From the NCBI GenBank assembly GCA_020622165.1, contig JACNMN010000015.1, positions 1-64,000 of the forward strand: a stretch of DNA of 64,000 nucleotides, written 5' to 3'. Below, piece by piece: positions 9,140 through 16,289 of this stretch (position 1 is the first letter of the stretch; each line of letters starts with the position of its first letter). A program made the translations under genes and the position numbers. The DNA is from Boseongicola sp. H5 (lineage in GTDB: Bacteria > Pseudomonadota > Alphaproteobacteria > Rhodobacterales > Rhodobacteraceae). The notes beneath the pieces were generated by a model. It had not been told where the DNA came from. It searched no databases and saw only the letters and a list, made by a program, of their open reading frames with translations.

Positions 9140-9153
9140 GCGCCCGGCACGAC

Positions 9154-9180
9154 GCCCCGCCCGGTTCATCCGGGCGGGGC
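9154..9180 (+). terminator. Strong GC hairpin after DUF736
   Basis: A perfect 11-bp inverted repeat, GCCCCGCCCGG (9154-9164) and CCGGGCGGGGC (9170-9180), closes a 5-base loop 14 bases after the DUF736 stop codon. No T-run follows directly, so termination efficiency is uncertain; it may also protect the 3' end. Confidence 0.6.
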
Positions 9181-9272
9181 CGATCGATCTTTGTCACGAC
9201 CGAATCAGATCGCATCCCGACGCGCAAATAACCGCTTTGCTTGAGAAATTCACTCGCCAAACACATCAAGAG

Positions 9273-9287
9273 CGACTAATATAGTCG
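9273..9287. promoter_or_regulatory. Inverted repeat upstream of the XRE gene (candidate operator)
   Basis: CGACTA-ATA-TAGTCG is a perfect 6-bp inverted repeat with a 3-base spacer, about 44 bases before the start codon of the XRE regulator. It is a plausible autoregulatory site. Confidence 0.45.
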
Positions 9288-9319
9288 TAGTTCTGGCGTG
9301 CGCATTCGTGCCTATAGGA

Positions 9320-9339
9320 GGTGATCATGCATGATCACC
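9320..9339. promoter_or_regulatory. 20-bp perfect palindrome spanning RBS and start codon of the XRE gene
   Basis: GGTGATCATGCATGATCACC is a perfect palindrome that begins in the AGGAGG ribosome-binding site (9316-9321) and covers the ATG at 9331. In RNA it can fold on itself and hide the start; in DNA it is an ideal dimer-binding site. Either would give translational or transcriptional autoregulation. Confidence 0.55.
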
Positions 9340-9585
9340 GCCCGACAGACGCGGGCCGCGCGCGCGTTGCTTGGTTGGACGCAGGAGACGCTCGCTGAAC
9401 GCGCCCTGGTATCGCTGACCGCCTTGAAGCGCCTCGAGTCGCAAAACGACTTGAAGGTGTACGAGTCGACCGCAGACCAGATACGCCGCACGCTCGAAGG
9501 AGCCGGCATCGTCTTCCTGACCTCCGATCGAGGGGAAGGAGTGATGATTGTTCAATCCGACAATACGCGGACCCCGCCGTCTTGA
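9331..9585 (+). CDS. XRE-family helix-turn-helix regulator, small
   Basis: An 84-aa DNA-binding protein consisting of little more than a lambda-Cro-like helix-turn-helix (residues 4-56; LLGWTQETLAERALVS holds the two core helices). The tail (IVFLTSDRGEGV) matches the compact XRE regulators common in alphaproteobacterial ICEs. It probably controls element genes and itself: two symmetric sites lie at its promoter and start codon. The start is fixed by AGGAGG nine bases upstream. A neighbouring ATG at 9327 is out of frame. Confidence 0.85.
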   Translation: MITARQTRAARALLGWTQETLAERALVSLTALKRLESQNDLKVYESTADQIRRTLEGAGIVFLTSDRGEGVMIVQSDNTRTPPS

Positions 9586-9720
9586 ACCGCGGCCTTGTGC
9601 ACCGGAGCGTTGCCGTGGACGCATCGGCCGATGCCACCGGACCGCCTATCGCAACGCCAGAGATCCGATAAGGTTACCTTTGGACGCAAGAGGCTGCATC
9701 GTCGCAGAGGGGGGATCGGG

Positions 9721-9987
9721 ATGACGGAAAAGACGGAGTTTCTCGATGCGCCGCCCGAAAGCGCCGCGCTCACCGAGTACGATCGGACACATACCATTCT
9801 CTACATGCGGTTGCTGGACGCCGCCGACGACGGCGCGGACTGGCGTGAGGTCGTATCGGTTCTTTTCAAGATCAACCCGGCCGTTGATCCCGAACGGGCG
9901 CGGCGCATCCATGACACGCATCTCGCCCGCGCGCGCTGGATGACCGAGCATGGCTATCGCCAGCTTCTCAGCGGTGCGCCGCACTGA
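9721..9987 (+). CDS. Small DUF2285-like protein of the element backbone
   Basis: An 88-aa protein with the pattern LTEYDRTH...YMRLLDA...ADWREV...H..HLARARW...GYRQLL. This pattern recurs in small proteins beside DUF6499/DUF2285 genes in alphaproteobacterial ICEs and resembles the helical core of DUF2285. The function is unknown; a DNA-binding or regulatory role is inferred from context. The ATG follows a GGGGGG-rich site (9711-9716) with short spacing. The family label is from memory and only moderately sure. Confidence 0.6.
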   Translation: MTEKTEFLDAPPESAALTEYDRTHTILYMRLLDAADDGADWREVVSVLFKINPAVDPERARRIHDTHLARARWMTEHGYRQLLSGAPH

Positions 9988-10098
9988 CCGGACCGATGCC
10001 GTGCCGGCATCGGTCGATGTCAGGTCACCGGCTTCCAGCCGTACATGCAAAGGTTGAGTATCCAGCGAGGCATCTGATTGCGAGTCAGGAGAAAACCG

Positions 10099-10512
10099 AT
10101 GACTCTCGACCGATCAAATTGGCGTTCATCATCGCACTATGAATATGCCGAAGCACTCGACGCGTCCGACATCGCCTGGGAATGGCTGCGGCGTAACAAA
10201 AAGTACCAGTGTGACTACGCTCGCTTGTCCAAGGCAGGATCAAACCCTCGGCGTATAACGGATCAGGTCCGCCAACGTTGGGGGTTACGATTTCCCGACC
10301 GATCCACGCCAAAACGGCCTGGATGCCGTGATCTATTGGCAGCCCGATGTCGATCCGGGAACGGTGCTTTTGAGTGCCACGATGCCGCTTTCAAACGCGC
10401 CTGCTATCAAGATTCCAAACATCGACCAGGCCGCCATTCGGCACGAGCCGAGCGGTACGAGCGTCGTGTCGAGAGCCAGCGCATCCTCTCTTCGCCTCCT
10501 GCTTCTCGATAG
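10099..10512 (+). CDS. DUF6499 regulator domain, N-terminal half of a +1-frameshifted gene
   Basis: Residues 1-66 form a DUF6499-type domain (NWRSSSHYEYAEALD, then AWEWLRRNKKYQCDY, then RQRWGLRFP). After RWGLRFP the written frame continues as arginine/cysteine-rich nonsense to 10512. The expected continuation, TDPRQNGLDAVIYWQP, is present one base further on in the +1 frame and leads into the DUF2285 domain below. The switch lies at TTT-CCC-GAC (10291-10299): removing one C from the CCC run restores a single 257-residue protein spanning 10099-10870. It is therefore a fresh frameshift mutation, or a +1 frameshift site of the CCC-G type. The ATG at 10099 is preferred over an upstream TTG because it follows AGGAGAAAA. 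Confidence 0.6.
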   Translation: MTLDRSNWRSSSHYEYAEALDASDIAWEWLRRNKKYQCDYARLSKAGSNPRRITDQVRQRWGLRFPDRSTPKRPGCRDLLAARCRSGNGAFECHDAAFKRACYQDSKHRPGRHSARAERYERRVESQRILSSPPASR

Positions 10513-10870
10513 CGCCGAGCCCGGCAGGCCGCTTGCCGCGATCGTCCCGCTCGATGCCTTCGGGCTTGATCGCATCGAAGCGCTGTCACGCCTTTGGCGG
10601 GTCTTGAACCACCGCCCGGTCCCGCTTTACGCACGCCTTACCGAGCAACGTCGCCGCAGACTGCGGCTGATGCTTCAGGCGATCGATGGCCACCTTTCTG
10701 GCGCCACCTATCGCGAGATCGCCAAGGCCTTGTATGGCGAGCTCCGCGTTGACCAAGAGCATTGGAAAACGTCTCCGCTGCGCGACAGCACGATCGCTCT
10801 CGTCAAAGACGGACGTGCGATGATCGCAGGCGGTTACCTCAGACTTCTGCGCCATCGCAGGCGCGGATAG
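10328..10870 (+). CDS. DUF2285 domain, C-terminal half of the frameshifted gene
   Basis: This frame encodes IVPLDAFGLDRIEALSRLW and then RRRRLRLMLQAIDGHLSGATYREIAKALYG ending in GGYLRLL (here given as separate family features), the hallmark of DUF2285 proteins thought to bind DNA. No good start exists: the frame is open upstream through TDPRQNGLDA, which completes the DUF6499 domain encoded in the preceding frame, so independent initiation at the GTG (10328) is doubtful. In related elements the two domains are joined in one protein. It belongs to the backbone block that precedes repA; an EamA/Lrp cargo pair follows. Confidence 0.7.
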   Translation: MIYWQPDVDPGTVLLSATMPLSNAPAIKIPNIDQAAIRHEPSGTSVVSRASASSLRLLLLDSAEPGRPLAAIVPLDAFGLDRIEALSRLWRVLNHRPVPLYARLTEQRRRRLRLMLQAIDGHLSGATYREIAKALYGELRVDQEHWKTSPLRDSTIALVKDGRAMIAGGYLRLLRHRRRG

Positions 10871-10972
10871 TCCCAAAAAAGAGGCCGGATGCAGATGACC
10901 GCCACGCGGGAGATAGCCGCCGTCCGTCTACCCGTTCGAATGGCCGGACTCGGTACGCCCGCGGATTGGCTG

Positions 10973-11911
10973 TCACACCTGCACAACATGTCGATCACTG
11001 CTTTTCGCTCCGCCATAGGCCGCAAGTATCGCACCAGTGACGTAGATAATCAGGCCGGTCATCGTTGCGGGGGCATAATCGACGCGACCTTCGATGATCT
11101 GGAACAGAAAGACGAATAGCGGGCCGAGAGCGGTAATCGCGGCGAGGGTCAAGGTAGACATCAGCGAGATTGCCTTCTGCATCGCAAAGACCGGGAACGC
11201 CATGATGACAAATCCGATCAGAACCACGATCATCAAACCGCCCGGATCGACGGGGCCTTTCTCATCGAAACCGAGCGAGGCCCCTGCGAGTGCGACCGCC
11301 ACATAGAGTGGAAACCGCAGTCCATATTGCGCGACGGGAGAGACACCCAGACGGTTGAGCCGCTGACTATAGATCATCATGGCCGCGAGGCTTGCCCCTG
11401 AGATACAGGTCAGCAGCAATCCAGTCAGTGCAACTGTCCAGTCCCCTCTCACAAAGCCAGACCTGCCGAGGATGGTGATCGCCGTGAGATAACCGACACC
11501 GATCACAATGATGAGCAAGCCCGCGCCTTCAGTGCGGTTGCGCAGCGGCGATGCTTCCGGGACGCCAAGGGCCCGGGCGATCAGAATAGCGACCGGGATC
11601 AGCCCTGAGAAGATCGTGAACACGACCGCCGGTTCGATCATCTGAAGCGCGAAGAAATAGGCGATCCACACAAAGGCAGTCGATAGGTTCAGGCCAAAGA
11701 GAGCAGCGCCGTTACCCCATGCGGTACGCAGTTCATCTGCGGCACGGATACCTGTCCATGTAAGAGCGCCCAAGGCGGTAAAGCCGAAGACGGCTGCTCC
11801 GATTAGAAAGGAGTCGTAGTCCTGAAACACACCCCCGAAGAACACGGCCTGCGCCGCTTCCAGAATGACAAAGGAGAAGGCCCAGATGAGGCCGAGGGTT
11901 GTGTTGCTCAT
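10973..11911 (-). CDS. EamA/DMT-family transporter
   Basis: A 312-aa inner-membrane protein with about ten hydrophobic segments in two halves, as in drug/metabolite transporters of the EamA type. It is transcribed away from an Lrp/AsnC regulator whose start lies 100 bases off, and the shared intergenic region has inverted repeats. This pairing suggests export of an amino acid or related metabolite under control of the regulator. The pair interrupts the usual DUF2285-to-HTH/RepA order of the backbone, so it is probably inserted cargo. The C-terminus (SSDRHVVQV) is near its left boundary. Confidence 0.85.
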   Translation of the reverse strand: MSNTTLGLIWAFSFVILEAAQAVFFGGVFQDYDSFLIGAAVFGFTALGALTWTGIRAADELRTAWGNGAALFGLNLSTAFVWIAYFFALQMIEPAVVFTIFSGLIPVAILIARALGVPEASPLRNRTEGAGLLIIVIGVGYLTAITILGRSGFVRGDWTVALTGLLLTCISGASLAAMMIYSQRLNRLGVSPVAQYGLRFPLYVAVALAGASLGFDEKGPVDPGGLMIVVLIGFVIMAFPVFAMQKAISLMSTLTLAAITALGPLFVFLFQIIEGRVDYAPATMTGLIIYVTGAILAAYGGAKSSDRHVVQV

Positions 11912-11962
11912 GTCGAGATTCCGTCGCTTTTCCGTAGACCTACGACGAAAGCAATGGAAAGT

Positions 11963-12000
11963 GTGGTCAAAATCTTCGATATTTTGGAGTTATGGACCAC
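11963..12000. promoter_or_regulatory. Inverted repeats between the transporter and Lrp genes
   Basis: CAAAAT (11968-11973) and ATTTTG (11981-11986) form an inverted repeat with a 7-base spacer, inside an outer pair GTGGTC and GACCAC (11963-12000). They occupy the divergent promoter region and are the natural candidate for Lrp-type regulator binding. Confidence 0.45.
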
Positions 12001-12011
12001 GGGAGGCGGAC

Positions 12012-12482
12012 ATGACCATGGATGCTCTGGATCTTCGGATCGTCGCTGCTCTTCAAGCGGACGGCTCCCTGACGAAGGCAGAACTGGCGGAGGCGGTCGG
12101 GTCCACACCATCGACCTGTCTGCGGCGCGTCGCCGAGCTACGCCGTGCCGGGGTGCTCATAAACTGTGTCTATCTGGCCGATCCTGCCAAACTCGGGCGG
12201 GGTATCCGAGCGATCATAACAGTCACAACCCGGAACCACACAAAAGACCTGCGCACCTCTTTCTCATCCCGCATCTCAGAAGAACCAGCAATCACGCAAG
12301 CCTATGGCGTGACCGGCGAGCTTGACGCAGTTTTGATCGGGCATTTTGCGGATATGGAAGAGTATCAGGGACTTTGTGATCGGCTTTTTGATAGCGACCC
12401 AGACGTGGTGCGCTACACGACACTGTTTGCGGTTGAGACCTATAAGGAAACCACTGCCGTTGAACCGTCCGCCATCGGGTAA
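12012..12482 (+). CDS. Lrp/AsnC-family transcriptional regulator
   Basis: A 156-aa regulator. The N-terminal winged helix (LDLRIVAALQADGSLTKAEL, then STPSTCLRRVAELRRAGVL) and the C-terminal RAM domain (AYGVTGELDAVLIGHFADM) are both complete. It is divergent from the EamA transporter and probably controls it in response to an amino acid. The ATG at 12012 is preferred because the HTH starts directly after it and GGGAGGCGG precedes it; the frame is open upstream but carries no domain there. Confidence 0.85.
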   Translation: MTMDALDLRIVAALQADGSLTKAELAEAVGSTPSTCLRRVAELRRAGVLINCVYLADPAKLGRGIRAIITVTTRNHTKDLRTSFSSRISEEPAITQAYGVTGELDAVLIGHFADMEEYQGLCDRLFDSDPDVVRYTTLFAVETYKETTAVEPSAIG

Positions 12483-12737
12483 GCGGCCATCCGAACATCT
12501 TGCAGCATCAGACCCATTGGGCTCGAAACCGCCATGGCCGATTGCAGGACAAACTCATAATCGAACCCCCTTCCGTCACACAGGTTGATTGAAGGACATG
12601 TGAAGCGTCCACCCTGACGGGGTGCGATTTTTCATTTCGAATCTTCCCCATCCCCCTTCGCGGGTTTGCTCCGCCATCGTGTCCGTGATCCGCCGCTTCT
12701 TGCCAGCGGCTTCACGGAACTCACGAAAGACCCGCTC

Positions 12738-13016
12738 ATGTCCGCAAACGCCGCCCAACTGCCTCCACGCTTTCTGAGAACTTCGGAAGCCGCGCGCTTC
12801 CTCAGCCTGTCCGGTCGCACGCTCGAGAAGCATCGCACCTACGGGACCGGTCCCGCCTATCGCAAACTCGGCGGCCGCGTCGTCTACGCTGTCGAGGACC
12901 TTCAAGCCTGGGCCGATCGCGGCATGGTCACATCGACCTCCGATCCGCGCGGCTCGGTCCTGCCTGCCAGGCGCCATGACGACGATAAGGCGGCCGCAGG
13001 CAGCAGCTCGCGCTGA
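12738..13016 (+). CDS. Excisionase/AlpA-like helix-turn-helix protein
   Basis: A 92-aa protein with a MerR/HTH_17-type domain at residues 11-62 (LRTSEAARFLSLSGRTLEKHR, shown in pieces: TSEAARFLSLS then RTLEKHRTYGTGP). This is the small HTH protein regularly found just before repA in alphaproteobacterial ICEs and plasmids; it may act as an excision/regulatory factor. The ATG follows a weak AAAGAC site. The gene ends 19 bases before repA, with which it is probably co-transcribed. Confidence 0.8.
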   Translation: MSANAAQLPPRFLRTSEAARFLSLSGRTLEKHRTYGTGPAYRKLGGRVVYAVEDLQAWADRGMVTSTSDPRGSVLPARRHDDDKAAAGSSSR

Positions 13017-13035
13017 CCTGGTCGGCCGTTTCCTC

Positions 13036-14127
13036 ATGTCCCGCACGAACCAGACACCCTCCGAACGCGCGCAGCTGGAGCTGTTCCGCGCCGCCGCCAG
13101 CGATCCCGCTCCGCGCGATGCCCAGGATCTGATGGCCTACCCCTTCTTCAGCCTCTCCAAATCCCACCGCATCAAACCGATCGAATACGATGTTGCGGAT
13201 GTCGTCATCCGCGTCGAGGCCGTCCCCGAACACGGCATGGCAACGATCTGGGATGCCGACATCCTGATCTGGGCCGCGAGCCAACTCGTCGAGGCCCGCG
13301 ATGCCGGATTGCGCACGTCGCGTCTCATGGCGGCGACGCCCTATGAGATTCTCACCTTCATCGGCCGCGGCGTCAGTTCACGCGACTACAAGCGCCTCAA
13401 GGCCGCGCTCGACCGTCTGCAATCGACGACTGTTGCCTCCACGATCCGCCAGCCGGCATCAGGGCGGCGGCACCGCTTCTCCTGGATCAACGAATGGGTC
13501 GAACGCACCGATCATCTCGGCAATCCGGCAGGGATAGAACTGATCGTGCCCGATTGGTTCTACAGCGCCGTCCTAGACGATGCACTGATCCTCACTATCG
13601 ACCGCGCCTATTTCTCACTGACCGGCGGGTTCGACCGCTGGCTCTACCGGATCGTGCGCAAGCATGGCGGCAGGCAGCGCGCCGGATGGCGGTTCGAATT
13701 CCGACATCTCTATCTCAAGTCCGGTAGCCTCTCGCCTTTCAAGCGCTTCGCCTACGAGCTGCGCGACATCGTCCGGCGCCAGCCGCTGCCCGGATACATC
13801 CTGTCGATTGAGGTCGAAATCAGCGGCAAGACGCTACTGGCCTTCGAGCCCACGCCCTGTGGACAGGATGTTGACGGCCTCGTGCCATCGGGAACCCACC
13901 CTATCGTGCCATCGGGAACCGGGGTGTCGTGCCATCGGGAACCGAAACCGGGCCTAACCTCCTCAGATCGAACCGAAAATCGTGCCCTTAACTTAGAGTC
14001 TAACCCAGACTCTAACTCTTGTTGCGCGCGAGCGGATGTGGACAACCCGTCCGCGCGGAAGAAACGCCAAGCAGCCAAAGCGCATCCGCACGGCCGCGCC
14101 CGGAGCCGCCCGGGAACAGGGCGATGA
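13036..14127 (+). CDS. repA: Replication initiator protein RepA
   Basis: A 363-aa initiator of the RepA type found in alphaproteobacterial plasmids and ICEs. The central region (IWDADILIWAASQ, YEILTFIGRG, then YKRLKAALDRLQST) forms the two winged-helix domains; it should bind origin repeats and load replication proteins. The last 100 codons overlap three direct repeats, an inverted repeat and DnaA-like boxes, so the origin may lie inside the gene. This would make the C-terminal sequence dictated by DNA rather than protein needs. The stop codon overlaps the next start (ATGA), coupling it to the DUF2840 gene. The ParA gene often found next is missing. Confidence 0.88.
   Translation: MSRTNQTPSERAQLELFRAAASDPAPRDAQDLMAYPFFSLSKSHRIKPIEYDVADVVIRVEAVPEHGMATIWDADILIWAASQLVEARDAGLRTSRLMAATPYEILTFIGRGVSSRDYKRLKAALDRLQSTTVASTIRQPASGRRHRFSWINEWVERTDHLGNPAGIELIVPDWFYSAVLDDALILTIDRAYFSLTGGFDRWLYRIVRKHGGRQRAGWRFEFRHLYLKSGSLSPFKRFAYELRDIVRRQPLPGYILSIEVEISGKTLLAFEPTPCGQDVDGLVPSGTHPIVPSGTGVSCHREPKPGLTSSDRTENRALNLESNPDSNSCCARADVDNPSARKKRQAAKAHPHGRARSRPGTGR
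13880..13943 (+). repeat. Three 17-bp direct repeats (iteron-like) in the repA 3' end
   Basis: TCGTGCCATCGGGAACC occurs at 13880-13896, 13904-13920 and 13927-13943, with start-to-start spacings of 24 and 23 bp (about two helical turns). A shortened copy (TCGTGCC) follows at about 13980. The spacing and location next to an initiator gene match iterons bound by Rep proteins. Confidence 0.7.
13993..14045. other. Inverted repeat and DnaA-like box, candidate replication origin
   Basis: A perfect 9-bp inverted repeat, TTAGAGTCT and AGACTCTAA with a 5-base spacer (13993-14015), lies in a locally AT-rich patch. TGTGGACAA (14037-14045) and TGTGGACAG (13858-13866) resemble DnaA boxes on the minus strand and bracket the iteron-like repeats. 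Confidence 0.5.
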
Positions 14128-14600
14128 CGGCGCTCCCGGCATACCACACCCAGGTCGAACTGCTCTGGATCGAGAAGCAGGTCGAGCACTGGCTCCGCTT
14201 TGGCCGCCAGGCTGGCGAACGGATCATCGACCGCCGTCGCCGGATCGTCAGCTTCGCGCCCGGTAGCGTCTTCGCCTTCGTTCGCTGGGCGTCCAACGAG
14301 TACGGTACGATCCAGTCGAACATCGACATCCTGCGCGCGGTGAAACCCGGCAAACCGTTCCAGACAATCCCGTGTGTGTGTCCGGGCGGCGACATCCTTC
14401 TGCATATCCAGGGCTGGTCGAAGGTCGAACGCGTGTTGCAGGCGATCGACGCGATTGACGCGATCGAGATCGATCCCGCCGACGTTCCACCGGACTATTG
14501 GCGACACGTCCACAACCGAATGGCCGCACGCCTCGAGCCGCGACGCTACACGCCGATCCGTCATACCGCCTTCCTGAAGCGTCGGAGGGTCGGCCTATGA
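14124..14600 (+). CDS. DUF2840 domain protein
   Basis: A 158-aa DUF2840 protein, an ICE/plasmid-specific family of unknown function that sits between repA (or parA) and the TraF-type peptidase. Recognisable features are EKQVEHWLRFGR, FAFVRWASNEYGT and the C-terminal PPDYWRHVHNRMAA. It overlaps repA upstream (ATGA) and the peptidase gene downstream (ATGA), which indicates translational coupling across the transfer operon. It is probably cytoplasmic: no signal peptide or membrane segment is visible. Confidence 0.88.
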   Translation: MTALPAYHTQVELLWIEKQVEHWLRFGRQAGERIIDRRRRIVSFAPGSVFAFVRWASNEYGTIQSNIDILRAVKPGKPFQTIPCVCPGGDILLHIQGWSKVERVLQAIDAIDAIEIDPADVPPDYWRHVHNRMAARLEPRRYTPIRHTAFLKRRRVGL

Positions 14601-15526
14601 AACGTTGCGCCTCGCTCGTTGTTAGCGCTGCGGCGATCGGTGCGATCGCAGCCTCGTCTATCGTCGACTTCCCCATGCGGATTATCTGGAACGCCACCCC
14701 GTCGGCACCGATCGGGTTCTATCAGATACAGACAATCGACCGGCTCGACGTGCCGCAGCTCGTTGCCGTCGATCCGCCCGAAAGATTCGAACGTTTCGTG
14801 ACAGGGCGCGGCTATCTGCCGCCGGACGTCCCACTTTTGAAGCGCGTCGTCGGGCTTCCGGGCCAAACCGTCTGCCGCACCGGCCGAACCATCACTGTCG
14901 ACGGCATCGCGATGGGAGAGGCGCTTCGGCGCGATTCCATCGGTCGACCGATGCCGGTCTGGCAGGGCTGCCGGCGCATTGCGACAGGCGACGTCTTCCT
15001 CATGAACCCGGCTGTCGAGAACAGCCTCGACGGACGCTATTTCGGCCCGATTCCCGCCACTTCGATCATCGGCTCGGCGATCCCGCTGTGGACCGACGAG
15101 GACGGCTCGGGCCGCTACACTGGCGCGCGGACACCCGATGACCGGCACGCCGAACCTCCCTCCAGCGCCAACCGAAAGGACAATCCCATGGCACATATCG
15201 GACACTTCACCCGCACCAGGGACGGCTATCGCGGCCACCTCAAGACGCTCACCCTCGACGCCGAACTGACGCTCGTTCCGGCCGAGCAAACCGACGCCGA
15301 GAACGCGCCCGACTACCGCGTCCATATCGGCACGGACGACCAGGCGCAGGAGATCGGCGCGGGTTGGAAACGCACCGGCGAGAAGGCCGGTGACTATGTC
15401 TCGCTGCTGATCGACGATCCCGCCCTGCCGCATCCGATCCATGCCAACCTGTTCCATTCGTTGAGCGAAAACGACAGCTACACGCTTACCTGGAACCGGC
15501 CGCCGAAGCGCCGCGAACAGAGCTGA
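14597..15526 (+). CDS. traF: TraF-like S26 signal peptidase reading in frame into DUF736
   Basis: Residues 1-185 form a TraF-type S26 peptidase: an N-terminal membrane anchor (residues 5-25), the nucleophile region NATPSAPIGFY near residue 33 and the catalytic lysine region LLKRVVGLPGQ near residue 78. In conjugation TraF processes and cyclises the TrbC pilin. The usual stop codon after the WTDEDGSGRY segment is absent. The frame runs through about 20 residues of linker-like sequence into MAHIGHFTR, the start of a complete DUF736 domain (residues 198-309). Either a real fusion is made, or DUF736 is started separately at 15188. The start overlaps the DUF2840 stop (ATGA). Confidence 0.8.
   Translation: MKRCASLVVSAAAIGAIAASSIVDFPMRIIWNATPSAPIGFYQIQTIDRLDVPQLVAVDPPERFERFVTGRGYLPPDVPLLKRVVGLPGQTVCRTGRTITVDGIAMGEALRRDSIGRPMPVWQGCRRIATGDVFLMNPAVENSLDGRYFGPIPATSIIGSAIPLWTDEDGSGRYTGARTPDDRHAEPPSSANRKDNPMAHIGHFTRTRDGYRGHLKTLTLDAELTLVPAEQTDAENAPDYRVHIGTDDQAQEIGAGWKRTGEKAGDYVSLLIDDPALPHPIHANLFHSLSENDSYTLTWNRPPKRREQS
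15188..15526 (+). CDS. DUF736 domain protein (copy 2), internal start within the traF frame
   Basis: A complete 112-aa DUF736 protein starting at an ATG preceded by AAAGGA (15175-15180). It is colinear with copy 1 at 8819 (IGHFTRTRDGYRGHLKTL; ENAPDYRVHIG; GAGWKRTGEKAGDYVSLLID; HANLF, each a separate segment). It lies in the same frame as the preceding peptidase gene with no intervening stop, so it can be made alone, as a fusion, or both. Being in the traF to lytic-transglycosylase interval is normal for this family. Confidence 0.75.
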   Translation: MAHIGHFTRTRDGYRGHLKTLTLDAELTLVPAEQTDAENAPDYRVHIGTDDQAQEIGAGWKRTGEKAGDYVSLLIDDPALPHPIHANLFHSLSENDSYTLTWNRPPKRREQS

Positions 15527-15530
15527 GGCG

Positions 15531-16289
15531 ATGCGTGCTTGTCGCGATCACAGCACCGCCGGTCGGCTTCGCCCCGCCCGGCGGCTTGGCCTCCTTCTCC
15601 TTACCGGCCTCCTGACTGCAAGCGGTCTGCCGACGACTGCGGTTGCCCAGGACGCACCCATCACGCATGAAATCACTGATCCGTACGCCGTGCATATTGC
15701 CGAGGCATCGCAGCGTTTCCGCATTCCCGCGCACTGGATCCGCGCCGTCATGCAGGTCGAAAGCGCAGGCCGTGTGCGCGCCGTTTCCAGCGCCGGCGCA
15801 ATGGGCCTGATGCAAATCATGCCGGACACCTGGGCGGACCTGCGCATCCGTCATCGTCTCGGCCGTGATCCGTTTGACCCGCGCGACAACATTCTCGGCG
15901 GCACGGCCTATCTGCGCGAGATGTTTGACCGCTTTGGGTCGCCCGGCTTTCTCGCGGCCTACAATGCGGGACCGGACCGTTACCGACAGCATCTCGAGAC
16001 CGGGCGACCCTTACCGCGCGAGACGCGCGCCTATGTTGCCACGCTCACTGCAATGCTCGGCTTCGAGGCGCCGGATGGTAAGTCGATTGTCGCGGCCCGA
16101 CCATCTGACTGGCGCGAGGCTCCGCTCTTCGTCGACGGCTCGGACCGCAGTTCCTCTGCAGATCGATTGCAGAACGAGCGCGGCGCGGCTGCACGCCCGT
16201 GGGCACATTCATCACATGACGATGCGGCCTTGAACGAGCCCTCGAACGAACTCTTTGTCGTGCGATCCGATGAGGGAGGGTCACGATGA
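15531..16289 (+). CDS. Lytic transglycosylase (SLT fold), periplasmic
   Basis: A 252-aa secreted muramidase. A signal peptide (residues 1-40, ending TTAVAQ) is followed by the SLT/goose-lysozyme domain: AVMQVESAGRVRAV contains the catalytic glutamate, followed by AMGLMQIMPDTW and AAYNAGPDRY. It corresponds to VirB1/TrbN-like enzymes that open peptidoglycan locally so the conjugation apparatus can be built. The tail after residue 190 is polar and not conserved. The start is five bases after the DUF736 stop, and the end overlaps the next small ORF by ATGA. Confidence 0.9.
   Translation: MRACRDHSTAGRLRPARRLGLLLLTGLLTASGLPTTAVAQDAPITHEITDPYAVHIAEASQRFRIPAHWIRAVMQVESAGRVRAVSSAGAMGLMQIMPDTWADLRIRHRLGRDPFDPRDNILGGTAYLREMFDRFGSPGFLAAYNAGPDRYRQHLETGRPLPRETRAYVATLTAMLGFEAPDGKSIVAARPSDWREAPLFVDGSDRSSSADRLQNERGAAARPWAHSSHDDAALNEPSNELFVVRSDEGGSR

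Noticed and set aside
13880-13943. CRISPR-like short repeats
   Set aside because: Only three units with 6-7 base gaps, inside repA and without cas genes; iteron is the better reading.
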